A stretch of 64,000 bases of DNA from Isoetes taiwanensis (GCA_021234155.1 JAJEKV010000018.1:13683552-13747551), one strand, 5' to 3'; positions 49,470-60,720 are shown, counted from the first letter of the stretch. Made by a program: numbers and translations. Notes: generated by a model from the letters alone, not told the origin.

Positions 49470-50740
49470 TTACCTTACGATCCTTGAAGATTGACCCCCT
49501 TTAAGATTGAAAACATTGCAGCCACAAACCACTCAAATTTTAACTCATAGATATTGTACTTATAAAACAGAATGGACTTCAAAGCCGAAAATATGACATA
49601 CCTATAATAGATATAGATAAGTCAAAATATCTACATAAGCTATATTACAAATCTGAAAAAAAAAAAAAAATGACGGGCAACAAAGCTTCTAATAAGTCAT
49701 GTCAAGGAAGTGTCTTTAGACAGAAAAAGAGGATCGATGGAACTATAATAATTTTAGATGGCAAAAATAACCCATGATGGTGAAAAAGCAAATTGGACAT
49801 CATGAAACGTTCCAGAAATAATCTGGGGTGTGTGCACAAAGTATCAGAGTGAAGTTGCCCCCTTCTAAACATAGAGCAACCATTATTGAGTGATGTTTCT
49901 ACCAAAGCATATATCACGCTTCTATGCCATAATAATACATCGGTTATGCCACTTCAAATATAATGGGCAAGGACTTGCTTTAAGGTAATCTTCCTCTAAA
50001 GAATAATTCTCTACGCAAATAAAGAGCCATATTAGAAAATTAGACCAAAGTAGCTCTTTTTCACCAGCACATTATTTGACGTGTTGAATTATTTAATATC
50101 ATGTGTTGATTCAAACAATAGGCCCATAGCGAAGGACTAAATAATCAAAAATCTTAATGTTGGCATATGGTCATGTGGCACATGGCTTCACTAGGTGGCA
50201 ACTATGAAGTCAATTCATCCCTGACATTTCGTTTCGAACTAGAGATCAATAAACACACCTTAAGGCTGAAGCTTCATTCACATGCTAGAAATCTATAAAG
50301 TCAACCAATATGTAGGCTTACATGGAATCATTCGTTAGCCACCATGTCGTCACGAAATAGAATCGTGAATCCTGGTAGTAACCGCACCAAAGAAAAGCTA
50401 TGATAGTGCTTGAGTTTGCTCAGCAGAATGGTGGTCGGCTAAAAATGATTAAGAGAATATATACATGAGTTCATTATGCAATGGAAGCAAGCTAATCAAT
50501 TACATTCCAAGCACACAAAGAGATGTTAAACTTGCATGTGTTAAGATGATAATACCAGAACTTTTGTGAAACCAAATGCTCAACAACCTTCTTCTCAAGC
50601 TACTTGTCTGGTTGCCTATTAGAACCTGCATTACAATCGGTTATAATACAAATCTTAAGAGAATCGAACCTTCAACCAAAGAAACTCTATGAAAAATATA
50701 ACCAGCAACATATTGTATATTAGCTTGGCACTAGAAAATG
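49470..50740. other. About 1.3 kb without a gene
   Basis: AT-rich sequence, a poly(A) run near 49657-49670, and no frame with a recognisable product. Confidence 0.55.
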
Positions 50741-50989
50741 GGCAAAAGTATGCTGGTGGGGTACAAAAGCAGGCGTCCGGACACATGCTGACAGCACTCA
50801 TATAGCACCTCGTATGGCAGCTTGTTTAGGGTGTTACTGGTACTAGCACATGGTAATTAGGTAATCAATAGAAATATGTAACAGCTCCAATGAATGACAA
50901 GTGGAATACTATGATAGAATAGTAGGTGCAGGGTGCTGATCTAAGTGCTGGGGTCGCGTTTTTTTGTACCCCACCAGCATACTTTTGCC
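50741..50989. mobile_element. MITE 3, 249 bp
   Basis: Terminal inverted repeats ggcaaaagtatgctggtggg(gtac) at 50741-50764 and their exact complement at 50966-50989. The inner part has no coding capacity. Flanks gaaaatg and taaatgc might preserve an AAATG duplication, but the fit is offset by one base. Tips resemble MITEs 1 and 2. Confidence 0.85.
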
Positions 50990-52300
50990 TAAATGCACTC
51001 CGATCATTTAAGATCATTAGACATGAGTACACCTTGCGAGAAACAATAGGACTTCACACAATAATATCATGCCATGTGCAGATTAAAACTTTGTGGCATA
51101 ACAATGCCTCAGACAAAAATGTAGCACATGTCGGTCGACTCAATGACACAACGAAGCTCCTCTATGAAAAAATACCTTGCTTACATAATAGCTAATCTTG
51201 CATCCTTAGCTCAAACAAAGCATTCTGGAAATCTACAAAACTAAGAAGATCTGCAAGGACTGTATGAGACCAATCGTGTATTGCATCAATGAATCTTTGT
51301 TAGAATTATATTCATTGAGATTTTGTAAAGAGTATATGATAAAGAAACAACAGTAAAGAAGTAAGAATACAATGGCAAGCAATGATATTATAGTTCAACC
51401 AAGTTGTGTGGATGAAATTGCATGGCTGGAACTTTATTAAACTTTGATGAGTGTTTTACTATACCTAAAAGGGATCTAAAAATATCCCAAAGCAAAATTG
51501 GGGTCCAACAGCCAAACCCGTGATCCAGGAGGCAAGTAATATTGCCAAGCTATTGGCAAAATGCTTAAAGAGTGGTACAAAATCTGATGCAAATTAGGAG
51601 CGAAACTTCAATGCTGTGCAACCTAATGTCTGTGTCACTATGACAAATCCTAAGGTACATTGCAAGCTTAATTTGTCTTGCTAAGTTCAACCTACTGGGC
51701 AACATTTTTAATCTCTTCATGAGATTATCTTAAGACTAGAAGTTTTTTTTATCTTCTCTCTGTACACGATTTTTAGTTGATCAAGTCTTACTAGGAACGC
51801 GATAGCAACTGAAGGGTGGCCTATGATACATGCCTTCCCACGTAGATAAGTTGGTTTCTAACTCATTTTTTCGTGTGGATGGTGGCAAGTAAGAGGCACT
51901 TTTCCCTGGTCAAATTTGAAGGACAGGCTGAAGGTTTTTGTTGGGTAAAACATTAAGTAACCAGGTGTAGTGACATCCATGTTTTGTACTATTATTTGTA
52001 AACTGGTTATTTTAAAGAGGCAAGAAGGTAAATACAATCTGATCCTTTGCTTTTAGTACAAAAAAAAAAAGAGATCTGTGCAATATCCTATTGGATTATT
52101 TTGGTTTCTACTATCACGAATTCTATTACTTGAGTTCTTTGCATTTATGGTTGTATAATTACTTAACTACATTTGATGCATTTATTCTTTGATCTTTCTG
52201 AAATCTAGACATTGTTTGTGAATGTTGAATACCTAGGAGACTAGGGCAAAATGACATAAGTCTTAGACAAGGTTCTGCCATATTGATTTAATAGTCTGAG
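50990..52300. other. About 1.3 kb without a gene
   Basis: No recognisable gene. The frame at 50926-51195 overlaps the MITE and is not credible. A-rich run at 52060-52070. Confidence 0.55.
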
Positions 52301-52311
52301 TCAAGATTAGA

Positions 52312-52490
52312 CTTACATCAAGAAATCAATGCTTGTCCTAGTGGTAAGGATGGGGTTTTGGGGGCAAGGATCAGGGTTCGAAACCCCTCCACGACCAAGA
52401 AGTTTTGGGTTCAAAATCCACTGGCTACCATCGGGCAGGTGCAAGTCCCACCAAACATGCCTTCAAATAATAATAATAATAAAAAAAAAA
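52312..52490 (+). mobile_element. tRNA-derived SINE
   Basis: A box tagtggtaagg (52339-52349) and B box ggttcgaaacc (52375-52385) are perfect polymerase III promoter matches at tRNA-like spacing. The body ends in (AAT)n and a run of A (52467-52493). aagattaga occurs before the element (52303-52311) and directly after the tail (52493-52501), a likely 9-bp target duplication. SINEs move with LINE enzymes, which are abundant here. Confidence 0.8.
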
Positions 52491-53021
52491 AAAGATTAGA
52501 TGGTAATCTATCCAACTATGCTTTGTATTTAGAACTTTGCAAGAGTATTTCTGTCATATCAAATCCACATGCATCAATAAATTCATAGTCTTTCGGTATC
52601 CCCTAGCAGCTACCCAACTTCTATGCTATGATTCAAACATGTTGGTTTGAGGGATATGTATGGCACTGGTTATATCTATTCCTACAAGTATATAACCTCC
52701 CCATCTGATGCCACCAAGGCAACCACAAAGCTAAGGACTTTATCTCCACTTGTAGGCTTTTCCAAACCACCAATCAACTTCCGCAATCTCAATAGTTTCT
52801 GCATTTCTCCATTTCCTACATGGTAGGCCTCATAAATGTATTTATTTATTTGGCGTTACAAGCACTGCTCGAAAATGGAATTGACATGAACGTAATTGGT
52901 AAGGAGACCCTGAACCACGAGACTACTGACATCTACTATGTTGTGTCAAATATAAAATTTGAGAAAACATATCTCATCCTTTTTTTATTCTGAGCCTTAG
53001 CTTTGAATCCACCTTCATAAT

Positions 53022-53429
53022 CTAAAATAGTAAAATGTTAATAATAAATGCCCCTATAGACCGTGGAGGCAAATCATCCAGAAAATTAAAACAATACCTC
53101 CATTGATTATTCAGTAGTTCTAGTTTTTGAAGGAATTTATCTACACCCGTAGAATCCATTGTTTGAAGAGTCGAGATTTTCTCTTCAGAAATTATATTCC
53201 CAGTCACAAAGTCCGTTGCAAGGTCTTGATATGTTCCTCTGATTCCTTTTATAGTTGTTGGTGTTTTTGCGCTTTTAGTGTTCAAAATTGCCTTGGCCAC
53301 ATACATACCTTCTCTTGACTCTGCAACTCTGATGGGATGATTATGATTTCCTATGTGAAAGACCAATCTGGTGAAACTTGTATTGTCCGAAAAGCAATAG
53401 TAATTTTGCATATGCACGGGCTTATGCAT
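53022..53429 (-). CDS. Uncharacterised ORF fragment, possibly transposase-derived
   Basis: 135 codons are open. I note LVFHIGNHNHPIRVAE near residue 23, a GNHNHP phrase that also occurs before the catalytic part of some MULE-type transposases. The rest (GIRGTYQDLATDFVTGNII, LQKLELLNNQWRYCF) is unknown to me. It overlaps the start of the 740-bp tandem duplication (from about 53358), and the second copy does not preserve the frame. It is most likely a degraded transposon piece. Confidence 0.35.
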   Translation of the reverse strand: MHKPVHMQNYYCFSDNTSFTRLVFHIGNHNHPIRVAESREGMYVAKAILNTKSAKTPTTIKGIRGTYQDLATDFVTGNIISEEKISTLQTMDSTGVDKFLQKLELLNNQWRYCFNFLDDLPPRSIGAFIINILLF

Positions 53430-53696
53430 TATGGTTGTTCCCTATAAAATATACAATTTAGTGAACCATTGATACATTGCAGTCGCTTGCACATTGTGTT
53501 GGAAAAAATCATTAAAACCTCTTTTCCCAATGCCTCCACTTTTTTTAAAGACTTGTTGGAGTTTTGAGAGACAGTGCAGACCTTATTTCGTACCTGTCAT
53601 CAGTTGAGTGCTCCTTGTTGGTGGATACCTGTGGAAAATAATCTTCCACTTTGTGCTTGAATCCATCATTAACTCAATAACATTGGAGCTGTCTCT

Positions 53697-53880
53697 AGCC
53701 GTGTCGATCTGCCTCTGTTTGCACCTGTATGCACCTGTGCTCCTGCACATTCCATCTGGCAAGCCACTGAGCTCGCTTTTCCTTCCGACTGGCCTTGAGG
53801 CGTTGTGGCCCCATTGCGACGGCATAAGCTAGTCTAGGGAGACAAGCATAGTCCATCGTGAACACCTTCTGAAAGCAGGA
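53697..53880 (-). pseudogene. Short LINE ORF2 piece, first duplication unit
   Basis: The minus-strand translation ...ALWPHC/GRKSELSGLPDGMCRSTGAY resembles the segment of remnant 1 that reads RLKACWREKRAQWLARWN. It is about 60 codons long, and a second copy lies at 54437-54620. Confidence 0.6.
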
Positions 53881-54436
53881 ATCTTGACAATTGCGGCATA
53901 GTATGATTCTGGTCAGTTAGTGACCTGAGTGGTCTTTCAAACCGAATTCTTGTTGTCTCGTTGGGACAGACTTATTTGGCAAAAGATTGCTGGTACTTTG
54001 CCATTTGTTGCTCTAGAGCCTATTGAAGGGTGCATGTGGATTTCTCACCACAAACATAGTCTCTTGAACACTGTATATAAGTTGTTTGTCAATGGTGAAA
54101 GGCCAATCTGATGAAACTTGTATTGTCTGGAAAGTAATAGTATATTTTGCATGTGCACTGACTTATGCATTATGGTTGTTCCCTATAAAATATACAATTT
54201 GGTGAACCATTGACACATTGTAGTCGCTTGCACATTGTGTTGGAAAACTTCATCAAAACCTCTTTTCCCAATGCCTCCACTTGTTTTAGACTTGTTGGAG
54301 TTTTGAGAGACAGTGCAGATCTTATTTCATACCTGTCATCAATTGAGTGCTCCTTGTTGGTGGATATCTGTGGAAAATAATTTTCCACTTTGTGCTTGAA
54401 TCCATCCATTAACTCAACAACATTGGAGCTGTCTCT

Positions 54437-54620
54437 AGCTGTGTCGATCTGCCTCTGTTTGCACACGTATGCACCCGTGGTCCTGCACATTCCATCTAGC
54501 AAGCCACTGAGCTCGCTTTTCCTTCCGACTGGCCTTGAGGCATTGTGGCCCCATTGCGACGACATAAGCTAGTCTAGGGAGACAAGCATAGTCCATCGTG
54601 AACACCTTCTGAAAGCAGGA
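54437..54620 (-). pseudogene. Short LINE ORF2 piece, second duplication unit
   Basis: Copy of the LINE piece at 53697-53880, carried by the 740-bp tandem duplication. Both are dead. Confidence 0.6.
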
Positions 54621-55088
54621 ATCTTGACAATTGCAGCATAGTATGATTCTGGTCAGTTAGTCACCTGAGTGGTCTTTCGAACCGAATTCTTGTTGTCTCG
54701 TTGGGACAGACTTATTTGGCAAAAGGTTGCTGGTACTTTGCCATTTGTTGCTCTAGAGCCTATTGAAGGGTGCACGTGGATTTCTTACCAAAGTGTTCAC
54801 AAACATAGTCTCTTGAACACTGTATATAAGTTGGTTGTCAATAGTTTCCACGGGTTAAGGTTTCAAACCTTAAACGAAAAAAGGAGGCTACGAAGAGGTA
54901 ATCAAAGAGGTGCACAGACCAATACTTCCAGTCATATTCTTGAATCATGGATAATAAAGAGAATGGTGCTTCCCAACGGGAGACACGGAATGGGACCACC
55001 AAGATTATAATAAAATGGAGCTAGAGATTCTAACGTAACGGGAGTTGTTTCTTTTTCTTTAATCGCCTATCACCATTACTTTACTGGA

Positions 55089-55640
55089 TCAAGAAAAGCG
55101 GCTAAGACGAGAGAGAACGCATTGCAAAGCAAGAAGCTCCTCGACATGGATTTCTCGGTCCATTGGGTTCATATGAAAAATGTAGGATGTCGTTTTCGGT
55201 CTTTTACTCATGCGGTGACTCCCAGGAAGAGAAGCTATATGATGAACTTTGATTACCACGAGATATCCATTGCTACCTTTTGTTCTCAAAACAGTGCCTT
55301 CTATCACTCTCAGAGTTGAAATCATGCTTTTTCTGGAGGGTCGAAACCATTTGGAATTTCTCTTCATTCCATCGACCACGATATTAAAATGGAGGTTCCT
55401 TTGGAAGTGTTTCATTTCCAAAATCCAGAATGACTGACAAGTCAGTTTTCCGAGACTCTTGGAAGGAGAAGCTATGTGACCTGCCAATGCTACAGCCAAC
55501 CCTCCTTTTGCGTGGTTCGAAATGGTGCCCTTGATCCCGCTCCGCACGGTTGTTTCAATCCAAAGTTTTCCCGAGTCCCCTTTCTTGTTTAGAAGCATTT
55601 CCGGTTCATCACACACTTCTTCGAGGAGAACCAAATACAA
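55089..55640 (-). pseudogene. rps1: Mitochondrial ribosomal protein S1-like gene in NUMT
   Basis: 183 codons are open. Residues about 33-60, RSGIKGTISNHAKGGLAVAL followed by AGHIASPSKSLG, fit the S1 RNA-binding fold of plant mitochondrial Rps1 (G-x-V/I ... GG-x-x-V-x-x-x-G-x-x-A-x-x-P-K-S). KLTCQSFWILEM follows, as in that protein. The remaining half is hydrophilic and not diagnostic. As a nuclear copy it is unlikely to be expressed. The family assignment rests on the S1 motif and the mitochondrial context; another mitochondrial protein is possible. Confidence 0.55.
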
Positions 55641-56484
55641 ATAATGGAACCCTGTGTCGCTTGGCTCATGTTAGAAAGAAGAAACTACTATGGGTGGTAG
55701 CTTGATGACCGAAGACCATTATTTGGTTATAGTACCATGCTTTAAAACCATTGACTTTGGGAAATAAGTCAATGATTCAATATATAGACCGAAGCGGCTC
55801 ATTCTTCATGCTTGCAAAGCTCAAGCAAAGATGGGGCCAAGCCCATAAAGGAAAGCCGTTCATAGATAGAAAAACAGGAATGTAACGCTTCATCTACTGC
55901 TACTCGTTCCATTCATTGTGATGCTGCGGAATCTCGGTGATTCGGATTTTAAGACGCAGCAACACCTATGATGCAAGGTGCGGGGTCAGACATCCCCGTC
56001 CCGCCAATATATGTCGAGGTTATACGACGTTAGACCCGTCTTCTTCCGACGAGGTGGGGATTCGAGAGTGTCCCCCATTGTCTCCAGCCATGGCCGCATG
56101 TCATACGAGTAGCCCAGCCTTTCTTGGAGACAATGGGGCAGTCGTTACACCTCATTTCTCCTACAACTCCCGATCCACTTTACTCTCAGTTGGGTGTTTG
56201 GAAGCCTACCTGAAGAGTGATGAATGAAATGAGCACACACCATGTCATTCAGGTACGTGGGACCTGACCTTCCAAAGGACTTAAAATCCTTTCAACATAA
56301 CATTCAGAGGAAGGTGGATCGTGCCTTCGCTCTGCTCTGGAGACCTAGCATTCTGTTTCAGTAGGCCAACCCCGACCGGCTCTCATCATTTGCCACACCT
56401 AATTCAATTCTAAGTCATGCATGACATGATCCATCTGGCTGTCATTCAAAGAAGGAGACGTGATAGCCTCTATCGTACGTATCG

Positions 56485-56557
56485 TATCGGAGGAGGGATT
56501 TGAACCCCCGCGCGCGAATTGTGATTCCGCTGTTCTAACCGACTAAACTATTCCGAC
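56485..56557 (-). tRNA. tRNA-Val(CAC)-like gene in NUMT
   Basis: It folds as a 73-nt cloverleaf: acceptor GTCGGAA with CTCCGAT, D arm around AGTCGGTTAG, anticodon stem GCGGA/TTCGC with loop ATCACAA (anticodon CAC), T arm GGGGG-TTCAAAT-CCCTC and discriminator A. No CCA is encoded. The last acceptor pair is A-C and would become A-U after C-to-U editing, a change known in plant mitochondrial tRNAs. A G-T pair opens the acceptor. Anticodon editing cannot be excluded. A bacterial or chloroplast origin is less likely given nad5 next to it. Confidence 0.65.
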
Positions 56558-56626
56558 CACTCACTGCACCAATTCCACCCCACCATCTGACAAGCAAGCG
56601 AACACATAAGCATAAGTAAGGTTTAA

Positions 56627-56890
56627 TTAATTAATTCGTGTGCTGTGGAGAATCAGATATATGTAAAGGAAATACAATCGATTATCTACCCGGAAACAAA
56701 GAAAATCCCACGGACCTATAATGGTCATAAATATAGTTGATCCGGGTGACGTGACAAGGGCGTAATAATAAATGAATCCACTTTGAAGTTTACTTATTTC
56801 CCTGGCCAATATTCAGGATGTGTATGAAATCCCAGGCGGATCTAAAATCTCAATAGCGCCCTTGTCCAAAGCTTTAGATGACGCTTCATG
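56627..56890 (-). pseudogene. nad5: 3' end of mitochondrial nad5 in NUMT
   Basis: NADH dehydrogenase subunit 5 is a membrane subunit of complex I. The minus strand encodes [20 protein letters not shown], then LAREISKLQSGFIYYYALV and a final transmembrane part ending in VDNRLYFLYIYL. This is the conserved C-terminus of plant Nad5. Codons for Pro and Arg stand where Leu and Trp are expected (IIGPWDFLCFRVDNR), the footprint of C-to-U editing. An in-frame TGA at 56813-56815 stands where the family has Arg (TFRRLA). It is either a mutation after transfer or a U-to-C editing site. Upstream exons are absent. Confidence 0.85.
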
Positions 56891-57074
56891 GCCGAGACGC
56901 AAAAGCCATCTCACTAGAAAGTCATTCGAAACCTTATCGAAATACCGAGCTTGTTAAAAGAGCGATGGAGTTGATTACCCAAACCAGTTTTCGAAGCGAA
57001 AATAGATCTCTTTGCTACGAGATATCTGGTGCTACTGATCAGGAAATATTTCTTGAACTATGGTGCTGGGAAAG

Positions 57075-57345
57075 CTACCAAATTCTTGTTGTCTCGTTGG
57101 GACAGACTTATTTGGCAAAAGGTTGTTGGTACTTTGCCTTTTGTTGCTCCAGAGCATATTGAAGGGCATGTGGATTTCTCACCAAAGTGTTCACAAACAT
57201 AGTCTAATGAACTCTATGTATAAGTTGCTTGTCAATGGTGATATCTTTGTTCAGCTCCCGCCTCCTAGTCGGAGATGCATATGGACTTGGGCTTGGGATA
57301 AAATACTTCATCCTAAGTGTTGCCCCCAAAGGGTAACATGCTAAT
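57075..57345 (+). repeat. Continuation of the nuclear repeat after the NUMT
   Basis: ttcttgttgtctcgttggga... repeats 53946-54090 and 54686-54840. It then continues into a unique tail with a short frame (CIWTWAWDKILHPKCC), similar in style to the W/C-rich zf-RVT region of LINEs but too short to assign. Confidence 0.6.
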
Positions 57346-59241
57346 TGTGTTCTATGCATTCAAGTTAGGTTAAGTCATTTCTGAAGACTAGGTCAACGTT
57401 TGGAAGAGCTTGGTAGTCAACATTGGTGTGAAGGTCAAAGGATGCTTACCTTCTAGGTCAACAAGTGCTCAAGCCAAAAGTTCACAAGAGGTATTTTATT
57501 TGGGATCAAATGCTTAGTTAAGAATATGCTATAGAAGAATCTGGGTTATGAAGTTTGGAAGACATCTTTTGAAGATTGGAAGTTAAGAGTTTGGAAGACC
57601 CCATGGTGTATAGTTTCTAATTTTGGCCTTTGCTTCACCCCACTACCTCCATTTTTGCACCTTTGGCTCAATAGTATTCTCTTGCCCATTGTTCATTCCT
57701 TTGCCATGCTCACTTTGCCATAATTGCCATCTTGCTCAATTTGCTTACCATTTCCTTCAAATGCCATCATCTTGTTTATTCAAAAAACCACTTAAGCATT
57801 TGTTTCAATGATATCATTCCCTTTTCTTCATTATTACTTTTATCTCCCTAATGGTCCCTCATAATTTCTTTTGCCTTCATTCCTATTCCATCATACTCTT
57901 AGTGGTATATTCTAAGCCTTGCCAAAAGATGCCCAAAAGATTCCCTATCCTTTGCACATGTGGAGAATCTTTCCTATGGTTGAAAAGATTGGACTATCTC
58001 TAAATATTCCATGGGCAAATACTTCGAAACCATTGGCCAAGCTCTTTAAATGATAAAATACAGCATATTCAAGGTATATTCTTCTGAAAATATGGAACCG
58101 TATCGCGAGAAACCTTCGAAAATACTGCTGAAGAACCCTAAAATTAGAAAACTAGCTCAAATCACGCCATCCCGCGCTCCATTCAACCTGACACCATCCT
58201 AATCTTAGATTCCGGAACCTAAGCAACCTGAAATCACTGGAATCGAAATTTGAAACTATATACAGGGGAAACACAACAACAGTTTCGAAGGCCCAGACGC
58301 ACTCAAATCTGACATTGATCAATGCTAAGCATGACCTGAAAGATTCTTGAAGTCCCTGAGCATTCCTCGACTGGATTTGCAAAGATCTAGTTGATATTAC
58401 CTTCAAAAATTATCTTATGACTTATGATGATTATTTTTCAGTATCTGGAACTTTGAAGCATCATTATCTATTGTTATTATGATGTACTTACCTTCAAATC
58501 AATATAAATTGACTGCCAAGTTGTCAAATCCATCTCTGATACATTTCTTAGTAATTCTTGACTCAAAATATTTTACAGAAAATCCCTGAGTGTTCCAAAG
58601 TACTATTGGCCTACTTGCCATCTATCCTTAGAGCAATTGTGAGCTAAAGGCTTTGAAAACATCAAAAAATACCACTTCTAGTTCAAGTTAAAAAAATTAG
58701 CATTCTGTTCTGATCATTTTTTGACTGTATTTTGCCAAATCCAGCCTCAAAAATACTTCTGCAGTTCCAAATCGAAGTTTGACTTCATGCCTCTCTTTCT
58801 CATCACCATTAGAGCACATGTGCTTTGGAAATTCCCAAAAATACGCTCAGCAACCCCAAATCTCATTTTCTGATCACTGTTTTCCATAGTTGACCTCTAT
58901 TGACCAATTTTTGACCCCACTTTGAGATTGAATATCTTTCAAATTTATGGTCTGACTTGGTCAGAAACTTCATCACTGGGTTCCTACAACTTTTTTGAGC
59001 AAGTCTGAAGCGGTTGACTCAAGAAATCAATCCATTTTTTATCACCACAACTGTTTGAGTCAAGTCCCCATTTCCTAGAAATGGGAAAGGTATGAAATTT
59101 GAGGTTTTTTGAACCTCTCTCTAAATTTATCTTGCATAGACTGATCACCTTAAGTGATCTGGAGGTTCTAACCCCAATTTGGGTGTAAACTCAAGTTGGT
59201 TCCTTGTGGTTGACCTTTAAGCCAGGTTTAGGGTCAACATT
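57346..59241. other. About 1.9 kb without a gene; probable LTR and leader of the gypsy element
   Basis: No coding frame is recognised. The part after about 58000 should hold the 5' LTR and untranslated leader of the retrotransposon that starts at 59242. Without the 3' LTR in the window I cannot place the LTR limits, and I see no certain tRNA primer-binding site. Confidence 0.45.
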
Positions 59242-60720
59242 TTGGAGGTTCTACCGAGATATTCCTGGATGTCAGAACTCATGGCTCCAAAACAGAAATT
59301 TCCAGCAGAGCAAGAACCATTAGAAGATGTTGATGCACCAGATCATTGCAGAGAAAGGCCATTGCCTTCAAGTTTCTCAACTAGCCTGCTTCAAAACATG
59401 CCATATCAATTTGAGTTGAATGTCGCTGTTCCCTTGCCTACTTTTGATTCCAGTATGAGTGCTAACAACTTTTTGAGAATATTTGAAGATTATTACAGGG
59501 ATTATGGTTTCAAAAAAGGGTGCAAGCTTTCAGAGTTTGAAAAATGTTTCAAAGAAGAGAGTGAAGCTTGTGCTTGGTTAACTTATGAGAAGTTAATGGG
59601 TACCACCTCATGGGATGAGCTCGTCAAGAAGTTTTTGGATAGGTTTGGTAAGTTAGCTGCTCCAAAAGATTTGGTTAATGAGTTGCAAAGTTTTTCTATA
59701 CATGCAGGAGAAAGTGTGAATCAGTACAAAGAAAGGTTTAGTACATTTATGAGCAGATGCCAAAGAGCACAAGTCACAATCCCAGCCCTCTTTTTAGTTA
59801 CTGCTTTCATCAATGGTTTGGAAAGAAGACCAGATATCCAAAGGAAGTTGCTCAAGATCCAAGCTGCTGAAGGTTTTGATTCTATATACAAAGTTTTTGC
59901 CAAAACCACTGACCTGACTCAGATGCTCTCTACTTTACCTGACAAACATCATGTTTCCCATCATAATCATGACCCTTTTTACCCTGATGCTACTGATGCA
60001 CAGTATGACCATCACTCTTCCATCCCAGTTTATGCCATACAGAAGGAAAAGAAGAAATCTAAAGAGGAGGAAGCTAATTTCCAGGTTGCAGAGGTTAAGC
60101 CAGACCTATCTAAATTTACTGAGGCTTTAGCAGAATTAACCAAACAATTGGTTGAACTCAAGGCTACAAGAAAAGATAGAACTTATCCTGAATGTATTCA
60201 TTGCAATAGGAACTCTCATCCATCAGAAATTTGCTATTGGCAAGTGTGTCCTAAATGCAATAGGAAAGGTCACTTTGGAAAGGAATGTCCTATTTGTTCT
60301 TTTTGTAAAGAAATTGGCCATACTGACATCAAGTGTGCTGTTAAGGAATACTTTGCTAAGCAGGAAAAGGAAAAGAGACTAGAACCCAAACCTCCTGTGA
60401 GATTTGCTGAACCAAGTACTTGTATAAGGTTTATTCAGGCTACAGAAGTTCCCAAAGCTGAAGAAGTTATGGTAGTGCAAACTAGAAGCATGAATGAAGC
60501 AAATGTACATGCTGAATCAAGTAGACATCCCACTGCCAGGTCTTCACCACCTATAATAGAATCACTTGCTCAAATGATAGCTCCACTTCCACAGCAAAAA
60601 TATGGTAAGAAAGACCAAGATCTTGATGAAGTTGATGTTTTGCTCAAAAACTCCAAAGTAAGTGTGGATCTCTTCACCTTGCTAAAGATTGCACCTAACA
60701 AACTGATGGTGAGCAATTGA
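59242..60720 (+). CDS. Gag polyprotein with three CCHC zinc knuckles
   Basis: 492 aa. Translation may start at the first ATG or at MAPKQKFPAEQ (59281). Residues about 65-225 form the retrotransposon gag domain (LPTFDSSMSANNFLRIFEDY, SWDELVKKFLDRFG, INGLERRPDIQRKL). A Lys/Glu-rich linker follows. Three zinc knuckles lie at CIHCNRNSHPSEIC (about 318), CPKCNRKGHFGKEC (about 337) and CSFCKEIGHTDIKC (about 353), all C-x2-C-x4-H-x4-C. Gag packages element RNA in cytoplasmic particles. The reading frame shifts at the end into the protease. Confidence 0.9.
   Translation: MEVLPRYSWMSELMAPKQKFPAEQEPLEDVDAPDHCRERPLPSSFSTSLLQNMPYQFELNVAVPLPTFDSSMSANNFLRIFEDYYRDYGFKKGCKLSEFEKCFKEESEACAWLTYEKLMGTTSWDELVKKFLDRFGKLAAPKDLVNELQSFSIHAGESVNQYKERFSTFMSRCQRAQVTIPALFLVTAFINGLERRPDIQRKLLKIQAAEGFDSIYKVFAKTTDLTQMLSTLPDKHHVSHHNHDPFYPDATDAQYDHHSSIPVYAIQKEKKKSKEEEANFQVAEVKPDLSKFTEALAELTKQLVELKATRKDRTYPECIHCNRNSHPSEICYWQVCPKCNRKGHFGKECPICSFCKEIGHTDIKCAVKEYFAKQEKEKRLEPKPPVRFAEPSTCIRFIQATEVPKAEEVMVVQTRSMNEANVHAESSRHPTARSSPPIIESLAQMIAPLPQQKYGKKDQDLDEVDVLLKNSKVSVDLFTLLKIAPNKLMVSN

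Larger units (their letters stand above)
53358..54845. repeat. 740-bp tandem duplication
   Basis: Unit 1 (53358-54097) and unit 2 (54098-54845) run in parallel at an offset of 740, with about 5 % differences. Landmarks are gcttatgcattatggttgtt... (53422, 54162) and ttgttgtctcgttgggacag (53952, 54692). Each unit carries a small antisense piece of the LINE family of remnant 1. The last part of the unit (ttgttgtctcgttggg onward) appears a third time at 57084-57240, on the far side of the mitochondrial insert. Confidence 0.85.
54846..57060. other. Mitochondrial DNA inserted in the nuclear genome (NUMT)
   Basis: About 2.2 kb of less AT-rich sequence interrupts a nuclear repeat: the repeat stops at about 54845 and resumes at about 57075. 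It contains an rps1-like gene, a tRNA and the 3' end of nad5, all on the minus strand. The nad5 part still shows codons that plant mitochondria change by C-to-U RNA editing, so the transfer was of DNA, not of edited RNA. An unassigned frame at 54846-55010 may also be mitochondrial. The stretch 55680-56440 has no gene I can name; it could be intron or spacer. Confidence 0.8.

Noticed and set aside
55980-56220. Group II intron domain in the NUMT
   Set aside because: Mitochondrial nad5 has introns nearby, but I could not find a convincing domain V hairpin.
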